DNA of 10,176 nt from Bdellovibrionales bacterium (lineage in GTDB: Bacteria > Myxococcota > XYA12-FULL-58-9 > SYDY01). The translations under genes and the position numbers were made by a program. Positions 1 to 6,625 of the stretch are shown here, piece by piece (position 1 is the stretch's first letter; each line of letters opens with the position of its first letter). The notes under the pieces were generated by a model that saw only the letters and a list, made by a program, of their open reading frames with translations, was not told where the DNA came from and did not search any database. The DNA is taken from positions 1 to 10,176 of the forward strand of contig SYDY01000051.1 of assembly GCA_005801425.1 (NCBI GenBank), given 5' to 3'.

Positions 1-2118
1 AGAAAGATTGGTCGCTGTTGGCGCATCATTGACAGCAATACCTGTCATCGCTTTCGAACCCGTTGCCGCAGCCGCCACGCCATCGCTTACGCTGGTGGCG
101 ATGGTAAAGCTGCTGCTAAAGTTGGTTGCCGGCGTGAAAGTAACGCTTGCAAGAAGTGTATTCACGTCCGCGATGACACCACCTGCTGTCCAAACCCCTG
201 TGCCAGCATTGTAGGTTGACGTGACAGCGCCTGATGTTGCCGTGCTCAAAGCTCCCGCAGATGGATTGGAAAGTGTAAGGGTCGCTGTCACCGCCACACT
301 ATTGGAAGTAGACACCACAATATCCACCAGATTCCGTGTGGTGTCCTCGGTATATGTTTCAGCCGCCGAAAGATTGGTTGCCCCAATTGGAGAAATGACT
401 ATCAACGATGCGGTATCTGTTTCCGTGGAAAAAGAAGTTACTCCGCCGTTTGGAGCCACTGAAGCAACCGTGCCATTCACTCCGGTTGCCCTATCCCAAG
501 CGCGAAATGTTATCGCGTTCGTTAACGTACCGCTGAATCCCGAGTTAGGCTGAAAATAGACCCGCGTCGATGCATCGGCAGCAAGCAATCGCGCATTCGT
601 ATGAGACATCGTGCCTATTGCTGTCCACAAGGTGCCATTGTCGAGCGAATAAAACCAACTGCCGCTGGTGGTTGAAACCGCAGTCACCGCAATGCCAAGT
701 TGAGCACCGAGATCCGAATCTGTCACATTGTCGTTTCCCCCAGAAGGAAGCGTAAAATCGACGAGACTGGAAACCAATGTTCCCACCGCACCGGATGGTG
801 CACTGGCATTTTGATTGACCGCTGGAAGTGTGGGAGATCTGCTTGCGTCAAGCACGGGCGCACTATTTGCAATCGGATTTGTTGGTGCAAGAACAATTGT
901 TTGTGTTGCCCCAACACTCGCATTATTGGACGCCGTCGCCGTGTATGTGGATGTTGTTCCCGTTGTTGTGAGCTCAATGTTGTTTCCTTCCATGGATACG
1001 CCCTGGCTTCCTAACGAGCTGCTTGCAATATCCACTTCCTCCGTCATGCCTGGCGGCGGTGTCCATGGGGCGGAGCTGGCAAAAGTGTGAAACGTGAGCA
1101 GCATATTTGCAGCTGTCGTGCTAACACTTGGTGCTGTGTGCTGTGTACCGTTTGCTGTGGCTGTACCACTGTAGGTCGCAATGGGGTTCGTCGTCGTGGC
1201 ATGGATGTACGCTTGGATCGCGCCAACCACACTGGAAGTCCCATTTGACATCGTCCATATATACGTCGAGGGTTCTGAAACACCGGATACTTTAAAGTAT
1301 GTTGCAATGGAAATGCCTTCGGAGGAACTGTTGTCGATGCGTTGAATAAGTGTCCAACCGGTTGGTGGGGTTAAAATGGTCGTCGATGGACTGAGGCTTA
1401 ACGCCGCAATTATGACATCGTCGGTTGTCGTGCCAGTAGGACGGGACAACGTAAGTGAGCTACCCGTTCCATCGACCGAACTTGCTGTAGCACTTCGAAA
1501 AGATATTTTTGGAAAAACAGTGATCGACGCGGTGTCCGTTGCGGTTGAAAACGCGGTGGCGGCACCGTTGGTTGTTGTGTCGACCGAACTTCCGTTTGAA
1601 CCACTGGTTTGATCCCAAGCCCGAAAGGTAATTCCGGAAGAGACAGTCCCCGAATAACCGCTGATGGGTTCAAAATAGAGAGAGGTGTTTGAATCCGCCG
1701 AAAGCAAACGAGACGACGACCCCGACACAGTCCCCATGCTATTCCACGTCGTACCGCCATTGATTGTGTAATGCCATGTTCCATTGGTTTCATCGGTACT
1801 GGTAACCGCAATTCCCAAGAGTGCGCCCGAGTCAGAATCAGTTACGTTGTCCACTTGACCATCCGGTGTTGCAAAATCAACCAACCCAGAAACACGCGTA
1901 CCGACTGCGCCTGACGGAGTACCAGCGCCAGTGACAACGGGGGTTAGCTCGGGGGTTTTTGCGTTGTAGAGTACCGGAGCGGTGTTCGTGCTTGAAGCCT
2001 GTTCCGAATGGAATACAGGTACATCATTGATTGCTATGCCTGATTCATCTTCTCCACAAGCTGCAACTAAGAGGATGCTGACAACAATGCTTCGTAGATA
2101 GTTTTTTTGTTTGTTCAC
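1..2118 (-). CDS. Giant repeat-rich surface lipoprotein, N-terminal part (runs off left edge)
   Basis: The frame is open without a stop from 2148 down to base 1, giving 706 codons from a GTG at 2118. TGA lies in frame just upstream (2151-2149), and the first in-frame ATG is far inside, so GTG is the only sensible start. The N-terminus (MNKQKNYLRS, a hydrophobic run, then LVAAC followed by GEDES) is a lipoprotein signal with Cys about residue 20. Gly at +2 fits release to the outer membrane. Residues 45-201 and 418-574 are two homologous modules with shared signatures (SGAVGT, DNVTDSD, TFRAWD, DTAS). Residues 202-417 are a separate Ser/Thr-rich beta-type domain. From about 580 a 122-residue repeat starts (ATNLSAAETYTEDT) and begins again at the window edge. 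Such modules are known from large cadherin- or Ig-like bacterial surface proteins, often adhesins. The adhesin role is inferred. No strong ribosome binding site is visible. Confidence 0.88.
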   Translation of the reverse strand, partial: MNKQKNYLRSIVVSILLVAACGEDESGIAINDVPVFHSEQASSTNTAPVLYNAKTPELTPVVTGAGTPSGAVGTRVSGLVDFATPDGQVDNVTDSDSGALLGIAVTSTDETNGTWHYTINGGTTWNSMGTVSGSSSRLLSADSNTSLYFEPISGYSGTVSSGITFRAWDQTSGSNGSSVDTTTNGAATAFSTATDTASITVFPKISFRSATASSVDGTGSSLTLSRPTGTTTDDVIIAALSLSPSTTILTPPTGWTLIQRIDNSSSEGISIATYFKVSGVSEPSTYIWTMSNGTSSVVGAIQAYIHATTTNPIATYSGTATANGTQHTAPSVSTTAANMLLTFHTFASSAPWTPPPGMTEEVDIASSSLGSQGVSMEGNNIELTTTGTTSTYTATASNNASVGATQTIVLAPTNPIANSAPVLDASRSPTLPAVNQNASAPSGAVGTLVSSLVDFTLPSGGNDNVTDSDLGAQLGIAVTAVSTTSGSWFYSLDNGTLWTAIGTMSHTNARLLAADASTRVYFQPNSGFSGTLTNAITFRAWDRATGVNGTVASVAPNGGVTSFSTETDTASLIVISPIGATNLSAAETYTEDTTRNLVDIVVSTSNSVAVTATLTLSNPSAGALSTATSGAVTSTYNAGTGVWTAGGVIADVNTLLASVTFTPATNFSSSFTIATSVSDGVAAAATGSKAMTGIAVNDAPTATNLS
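16..381 (-). repeat. First unit of a 122-aa tandem repeat in the surface lipoprotein
   Basis: The unit starts at ATNLSAAETYTEDT (381 downward) and ends with MTGIAVNDAPT. The next unit starts at base 15 with ATNLS, which gives a period of 366 bp. Internal phrases (TATLTLSNPSAG, TSTYNAGTGVWTA, FTIATSVSDGVAA) resemble the widespread cadherin-like tandem units of giant bacterial surface proteins. Only one complete unit lies inside the window. The array presumably continues to the left. Confidence 0.75.
397..867 (-). repeat. Module copy 2 (157 aa) of the surface lipoprotein
   Basis: Residues 418-574 of the lipoprotein. It begins NSAPVLDAS and ends DTASLIV. It is exactly the same length as copy 1 and has the same motif order (SGAVGT, LVDF, DNVTDSD, LGIAVT, RLLAADA, YFQP, TFRAWDRATG, DTAS). 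The copies have diverged, so this is an old duplication rather than a recent one. Confidence 0.85.
1516..1986 (-). repeat. Module copy 1 (157 aa) of the surface lipoprotein
   Basis: Residues 45-201 of the lipoprotein. It begins NTAPVLYNA and ends DTASITV. It shares length and spaced motifs with copy 2 at 397-867, with roughly half of the positions identical by eye. The motif order is SGAVGT, LVDF, DNVTDSD, LGIAVT, a GTW-type aromatic stretch, RLLSADS, YFEP, TFRAWDQTSG, DTAS. This order is typical of beta-sandwich repeats in large bacterial surface proteins. Confidence 0.85.
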
Positions 2119-2217
2119 GATTGCGTAGAGGTTAAATCGTTTTCGCTGTCATTGCTTATTTTTTGCAAGATTCGTGCTGTTACCACGCGAAGGATTTCAG
2201 AAAGAAAACCTGGTTCG

Positions 2218-2242
2218 CTTCGCCCACGAGACGTGGACGAAG
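2218..2242 (+). promoter_or_regulatory. Imperfect 25-bp hairpin/dyad upstream of the lipoprotein remnant
   Basis: CTTCG (2218-2222) pairs with CGAAG (2238-2242) and CCACG (2224-2228) pairs with CGTGG (2232-2236), around one internal mismatch and an AGA loop. It ends two bases before the ATG at 2245, so any transcript starting upstream would fold its ribosome-binding region. No T tract follows, so it is not a standard terminator. It could instead be a protein-binding dyad in the divergent region. Confidence 0.45.
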
Positions 2243-2244
2243 TA

Positions 2245-2383
2245 ATGACAAAAATGATTTCAAGATTTGTCTTTGTTTTCTACTCTGCCTGTACTTGGAT
2301 TTTGCCTGGCTGCTTGTGGCGATGAAGAAACCTGCACAGCACCGAATCCATCTCAAACAATTTCGCTTATCGATGCATTCTAA
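2245..2383 (+). pseudogene. Possible frameshifted remnant of a small lipoprotein
   Basis: One frame starts at ATG 2245 with MTKMISRFVFVF, a charged then hydrophobic stretch. The next frame, from about 2276, continues with STLPVLGFCLAACGDEETC and ends at TAA 2381-2383. Joined by removing one T from the TTTT run at 2276-2279, they give a classic lipoprotein signal: basic N-region, hydrophobic core, lipobox LAAC and an acidic start of the mature part. Only about 20 residues follow the Cys before the stop. A sequencing error, a decayed gene, or a chance hydrophobic stretch with TTG start at 2267 are all possible. The lipobox context (AACGDEE) resembles that of the divergent lipoprotein (AACGEDE). 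Confidence 0.38.
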
Positions 2384-2534
2384 AGAAACGAACGGTCAGC
2401 GTTTAATGCCGGGGTATTCAGGAGCAATCGCTAAAACGGGGTTTAATTCAGCTTCCCCCTCCATCTCACTTGGCTTGAAATCTCCCCTGAAATCCACCGA
2501 CCCCGTTGATATGACCTGCAGAGAGCATGTTTTT

Positions 2535-2562
2535 ATGAAACATCGCAGCAGGATATTATAAT
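2535..2562 (+). promoter_or_regulatory. Putative sigma70 promoter of the SecA-like gene
   Basis: TATAAT at 2557-2562 matches the -10 consensus exactly. ATGAAA at 2535-2540 is a 4-of-6 match to TTGACA at a 16-bp spacing. The start of transcription would fall near 2569, leaving a leader of about 24 nt before ATG 2593. The surrounding sequence is AT-rich, so the weak -35 lowers confidence. Confidence 0.5.
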
Positions 2563-2564
2563 AA

Positions 2565-2579
2565 AGATACAACGTATCT
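2565..2579. promoter_or_regulatory. Operator-like dyad at the predicted transcription start
   Basis: AGATAC-AAC-GTATCT is a perfect 6-bp inverted repeat around three bases, starting three bases after the -10 box. This is a usual place for a repressor site. As RNA it would form a small hairpin at the extreme 5' end. A 15-bp dyad in AT-rich DNA can arise by chance. Confidence 0.35.
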
Positions 2580-2592
2580 GTCCGTGGAGTGT

Positions 2593-5469
2593 ATGGTGCC
2601 ACCCAAAAAGATCACGGGAGCTGATCCCAGCGTTCCACCAGTACATTCTGGAAATCCTCCACCTCCTCCACCAAGACTTAAACATGACAAAGACCAAGTA
2701 GATCCCACAAAACCCAAAGGCATCCCTCCACCACGCCCCACGTTGCCTCCACAGGCATCAGCCAGCGCTACCCCTATGCCACCCCGCCGCCATGCCCCAC
2801 CCATCCCCCATCACGCTCCGCCCTACACGCGCGAAGAAATCCTTGCGCGCCTCACGGTCGATGGCAAACACATGCCTCATGCAGAGCAACGGGCTCTGGC
2901 CAGGGATCTGGAACAAATCGATATTTTCCGAAGATCCGATCCGTGCCAAGATAAAAACCTCGATACACTCTCCATCGATGACCCGCGCTTGGGCGAACCC
3001 AAAGAATACATGTATCGCCTCCTCATGCTTGCCAAGATAAGCACAATCGCAGAACATATTCCGGGCGGGCACAAACCCCGCGATACGCAAATGATCCCAG
3101 TGTTACAGTTTCTCGATGGCAAGCGTCGTCTTTCTGAAATCAAAACAGGCCAAGGTAAAACACTTATTTCGGCCATGACGGCCATTGCCCAAGTGAAGAT
3201 CCTCAAATCAGAAGTTCATGTGGTGGCTTCGACAGAAAATCTTGCGCGAAGTGCCCCCAGAGAAACGCAAACATTATTCGATGCATGCAACGTCAGCGTT
3301 GGTTTTCTTGATGATCAAGGGGGTCCCTTTGCCGTGTCCTATGGGACGTCGTTTGATTTTGAATCGGCAATGCTCAGCGATATGGATCCACGGAACAAAA
3401 TAAAGCGCATAAGCCAGGGTGCCGCTGCAGTGGTGGCAGCGTTGCATGAAGCCCTCGATGCGCTCGCGCATGCAGTGCCCGCATGGAAACCGGCATGCAA
3501 TTTACAAAAAGCAGATCACACAAAAATTGATGCTTTTATTGCCCGCTGTCGCACGCTTTCTGATTCAAGCAATCCCAAAGTAAACAGTGCACTTAATACC
3601 CTCGCAGTACTCAGCAACCGCTTGCATGGACGTCGCTTTGTCATGATCGACGAGTGTGATCATCACCTGATCGATCAAGCCACAGCGCGCGCACGCATGA
3701 GCGACCCCGATCCCGACAAAGAAACCATCAAGCAATTCACTGAAATTATTGCTGCCGAAGTTACTGCGTACTACAGCGAGGGCAAAGCACACATCCGCGG
3801 TGCTGAAAAGGCATTGCATGCCAAGATCCAAAGCCTCGTCGAACGACACATCAGCGAAGATCCGTTGCTACGCACCCGCTGGGAGACAGAACACGAAACA
3901 TGGATCAAGAATGCCCTTGAGGTGCTTGATCCCAATCCAAACAACGAATGGCGCGATGGTGTGAGTTTCGTTCTGCAGAGACCCGCACTTGACGAACTGA
4001 TGGAACTAACAGCCGCACCTGCCCTTCGAAAACATCTCGAGAAATCACTGGGCACCCTTGCGAGTGCTCTCGAAGAGCTTGGAAAACGCGGTGGAAAAGC
4101 ATCGCCCATACACACATCGGCCAATGAAAAAGCGATCGTGACCCAACTGACTGCTATCGCAAAAATACTCGATGGATCTGACGTGAAGGCTTCTCTTACG
4201 GCCGAACAACGCTCACTCGCCATACGTATCACTGAACTTAAGGATCGTATCACCGAGATTATTCGCATCAATGATCTCATCGATCGCAGCACCAAAGCGA
4301 CTGTTCCACGCACCCATGTATTTGAAATCATGCGAGAGCCCCAGGTACTTTATCTTGACGTGGCAACGGGTCAGATCATCGATAAAATGAAATTCAGTGG
4401 CATGATCCATCAGTTTCTCGAATACAGGTACTGCGACGGTAAGATCCGAACAGAACCCTCCATGTCACTTCGCGTGCGATCATTTTCATCTTACCTGGCA
4501 ACCGCCCAACAGGTCGTCGGGGTTTCTGGGACATTGGGCGATCGTGATCCCGAAGTACTGCATTTTCTTAAAAAGGCATGGGGTTTTGAAGAAACCATCG
4601 GTATTCCTGAATTTTGCGCGTCGCGTTTGCGAGAAGAGCCTGCGATCAAATGTGCTGATCGCGACATGTGGATCAATGCCGTTGCGGATCAGATCCTCGC
4701 ACATCCTGATCAACCTATCCTTGTGATTGCCCAAAATCCTGAAGATGCGCATTATTTGCTCGAAGGCCTTAAAAGAATACGCCCTGGTGCGGTGGCACTT
4801 TACGAAACATCCGCGGATGAACACCTGTTGACCCGAAAGCTTCGTCCTGGCGATATGATTGTATCAACCAACCTAGGCGGGCGCGGCAGCGATTACAAAG
4901 TCGATCTTGATCATGCGCCCAAGGGACTTCACGTCATTGTAGGATTTGATACCGACGAAATGCGCATTATGCGACAGGCCCAAGGCCGTGCAGGTCGTGC
5001 GGGGCAACCTGGAAGCCATCAGAAGGTTTTCAATGAAACGCTTAAGCAAAAACGCGACCCAAGTGAGATCGTTGCAAGTTTGGCAAGCGTCATGGAAGAA
5101 GATCTATGGTGTGACGTGTATCGCGTGTTCAGTGAATTGGTCACGCAGCTTGCCCAAGATCCCAAAACACAAAACGAAGAACATCGCGTTAAGCGACAGA
5201 TCATGGCCTGGTTAAGCAATCCCACAAGTCACGATACAACAGCAAAAATTTTAAAAAAAGCCATCAAAGCCGAGAACGGCGAACCCTTTGCAAGAGCGCT
5301 ATTCACCGAAATAACAACCATGCTTCGTGCTGAGCCAACGGCAAGTACGATCCTTCGGGATTATGAGCGAGGCTTCGTCGAAAGTCTTGCGACTTTGGTT
5401 AATAAAAACTTGGTTCGTTTGCATGCGCTCGAACGGGTGCGGCATCCAAAGCGTTTTATTCTTTTTTAA
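2593..5469 (+). CDS. Divergent SecA-like ATPase with proline-rich N-terminus
   Basis: About 958 aa from ATG 2593, which has GGAG three bases upstream. GTG 2584 (961 aa) is an alternative start. Residues 3-78 are proline-rich with a PPPPPP run and no signal peptide. The motor motifs follow SecA order: Walker A EIKTGQGKT (182-190), VHVVAST (about 208), DECD plus HHLID (353-361), WIKNAL (437-442), LDVATGQ and GMIHQFLE (588-610), VSGTLGD (644-650), STNLGGRGSD (758-767), GLHVIVGF, and QGRAGRAGQPG (797-807). Residues 365-575 occupy the place of SecA's preprotein cross-linking domain but look mainly helical and charged. After residue 810 there are about 145 helical residues and no C-terminal zinc motif. 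SecA drives preproteins through SecYEG with ATP. The SGTLG motif recalls non-housekeeping SecA-like proteins I know from scattered bacteria and some eukaryotes. Cytosolic ATPase activity is likely; substrate and partner are unknown. Confidence 0.88.
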   Translation: MVPPKKITGADPSVPPVHSGNPPPPPPRLKHDKDQVDPTKPKGIPPPRPTLPPQASASATPMPPRRHAPPIPHHAPPYTREEILARLTVDGKHMPHAEQRALARDLEQIDIFRRSDPCQDKNLDTLSIDDPRLGEPKEYMYRLLMLAKISTIAEHIPGGHKPRDTQMIPVLQFLDGKRRLSEIKTGQGKTLISAMTAIAQVKILKSEVHVVASTENLARSAPRETQTLFDACNVSVGFLDDQGGPFAVSYGTSFDFESAMLSDMDPRNKIKRISQGAAAVVAALHEALDALAHAVPAWKPACNLQKADHTKIDAFIARCRTLSDSSNPKVNSALNTLAVLSNRLHGRRFVMIDECDHHLIDQATARARMSDPDPDKETIKQFTEIIAAEVTAYYSEGKAHIRGAEKALHAKIQSLVERHISEDPLLRTRWETEHETWIKNALEVLDPNPNNEWRDGVSFVLQRPALDELMELTAAPALRKHLEKSLGTLASALEELGKRGGKASPIHTSANEKAIVTQLTAIAKILDGSDVKASLTAEQRSLAIRITELKDRITEIIRINDLIDRSTKATVPRTHVFEIMREPQVLYLDVATGQIIDKMKFSGMIHQFLEYRYCDGKIRTEPSMSLRVRSFSSYLATAQQVVGVSGTLGDRDPEVLHFLKKAWGFEETIGIPEFCASRLREEPAIKCADRDMWINAVADQILAHPDQPILVIAQNPEDAHYLLEGLKRIRPGAVALYETSADEHLLTRKLRPGDMIVSTNLGGRGSDYKVDLDHAPKGLHVIVGFDTDEMRIMRQAQGRAGRAGQPGSHQKVFNETLKQKRDPSEIVASLASVMEEDLWCDVYRVFSELVTQLAQDPKTQNEEHRVKRQIMAWLSNPTSHDTTAKILKKAIKAENGEPFARALFTEITTMLRAEPTASTILRDYERGFVESLATLVNKNLVRLHALERVRHPKRFILF

Positions 5470-6625
5470 TCTCAGGCACACCACCCAAGCGAAACAGCGC
5501 AAGGGTTCCATTGCCAACGAGCACAGAAAGCACATCGCCATCGGCGCCCATGCCACCTTCGATACGCGATCCTAAAAATGACGCTTGCAACGGTTTCCCC
5601 TCTTTGGCGTCAAAGACAAGCAAACCGTTGTCACCCGCCGCAAACGCGATCGTGCCACGATGTACATGCAAGATCGAAATCGGCCCCGAGGCAAAAGATG
5701 TTCGTACCAATTTATGTCCATCGGAGGCATTAAGAAGCAAAAGCACTCCCTCGGCACTCACTGCAATCACGCGTTCACCATCAAGTGCCATCGCAACCAC
5801 TGCACGCTGCGGCAAACGCCAAGTTACGCGTCCATCGTCCAATGCCATTGCAACCACGCCATCGCTGTAGCTTGCCGTATACACCCGATCGTCCGAACAC
5901 ACGGGGGTTGCATCCACATCACGAAATTCGCCTTCGCCTGAAATGCGCCGCGTCCACAAGGCGGTTCCGGTTTTTGCTTCATAGGCACTGACAGACCCAT
6001 CCACATAGCCCGTCACCACACGATCGCCACAGACCGTGATCCCACTATGTCCATAAATCGTTAAACCACGAGGTTCTGGACCATTCAGGCTCCAGCGTGT
6101 TTCGCCTGTATCACCCGCGACAGCGACCACACGTCCCTGGGATGTTTGCAAAAAAATCATATCCTCCCAGGCGGTAGGAGGCGCCAACACCAATCCCTTA
6201 AGTGCTATTTCCCATGACGTTTCGCCGCTGGCAGGATCAAGGGCAGAAAAAGATCCTGAAAGTCCTCCCACCAACAGGCGTTCAATCCCACCGACCTTCA
6301 CAAGTCCCAAGGCACTTGCAAAAGGTGTTTTAAGTAGACGACGCCATACGATTTCACCGGTCGTGATGGATCGCGCTTCGATATCACCATCGGCTGTTGC
6401 GATATACACATGCCCGCGCGCCACCGATACCGCCGGGTTCCCCATGGAAATATCCGATTGTCGATATTCGCCGGTGCGTATGACAGGTTTTTGCCAGCGC
6501 TTTGCGTATACCCACTGGGAACTGACATCAAGCCATTGCTGATTTTCGCGCCTGGGTCCGGGCATCGACATGGCGGCCACATCGAATCCACACAGACAAA
6601 CCAAAACAGTCACAAATATTTTCAC
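5456..6625 (-). CDS. BamB-like PQQ beta-propeller protein
   Basis: 389 aa from GTG 6625, whose start overlaps the stop of the upstream gene (GTGA), so the two are translationally coupled. Residues 1-18 (MKIFVTVLVCLCGFDVAA) form an export signal. Cys10 and Cys12 lie too early and in the wrong context for a normal lipobox, unlike E. coli BamB, which is a lipoprotein. About eight blades follow with PQQ-type phrases (DGDIEARSITTGEIVW, SGSFSALDPASGETSW, GRVVAVAGDTGETRW, GSVSAYEAKTGTALW, DGVVAMALDDGRVTW and weaker later ones). BamB is a scaffold of the outer-membrane protein assembly complex, and the position after a YfgM-like gene supports that. Other PQQ propellers bind redox cofactors, but no dehydrogenase catalytic part is present. 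Its 3' end overlaps the convergent SecA-like gene by 14 bp. The function rests on fold and synteny, so the gene symbol is withheld. Confidence 0.8.
   Translation of the reverse strand: MKIFVTVLVCLCGFDVAAMSMPGPRRENQQWLDVSSQWVYAKRWQKPVIRTGEYRQSDISMGNPAVSVARGHVYIATADGDIEARSITTGEIVWRRLLKTPFASALGLVKVGGIERLLVGGLSGSFSALDPASGETSWEIALKGLVLAPPTAWEDMIFLQTSQGRVVAVAGDTGETRWSLNGPEPRGLTIYGHSGITVCGDRVVTGYVDGSVSAYEAKTGTALWTRRISGEGEFRDVDATPVCSDDRVYTASYSDGVVAMALDDGRVTWRLPQRAVVAMALDGERVIAVSAEGVLLLLNASDGHKLVRTSFASGPISILHVHRGTIAFAAGDNGLLVFDAKEGKPLQASFLGSRIEGGMGADGDVLSVLVGNGTLALFRLGGVPEIKKE

Larger units (their letters stand above)
2119..2592. other. Divergent intergenic region without a convincing intact gene
   Basis: About 470 bp separates the divergent lipoprotein and SecA-like genes. 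It holds the hairpin at 2218-2242, the lipoprotein-like remnant at 2245-2383, and the promoter and dyad before 2593. The stretch 2390-2530 has open frames on both strands. The minus-strand frame there reads protein-like (for example FRGDFKPSEMEGEAEL) but has no credible start or binding site, and I do not recognise it. A possible -35-like ATGACA for the lipoprotein lies on the minus strand at 2152-2147, without a good -10. Confidence 0.6.

Noticed and set aside
1410-1811. 133-codon minus-strand frame inside the lipoprotein region
   Set aside because: It lies in another frame of the same strand as the long open lipoprotein frame, has Arg/Pro/Gln-heavy shadow composition, and has no binding site.
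397-1986. CRISPR-like or short tandem repeats
   Set aside because: The repetition is at the protein-module level, with diverged DNA and no regular spacers.
2163-2561. 132-codon plus-strand frame in the divergent intergenic region
   Set aside because: Codon content is irregular, and it starts in Cys/Lys-rich sequence without a ribosome binding site. A different frame carries the better lipoprotein signal.
3771-4331. 186-codon minus-strand frame
   Set aside because: It is antisense to the conserved SecA-like gene and is Ser/Arg-rich, as expected of a shadow frame.
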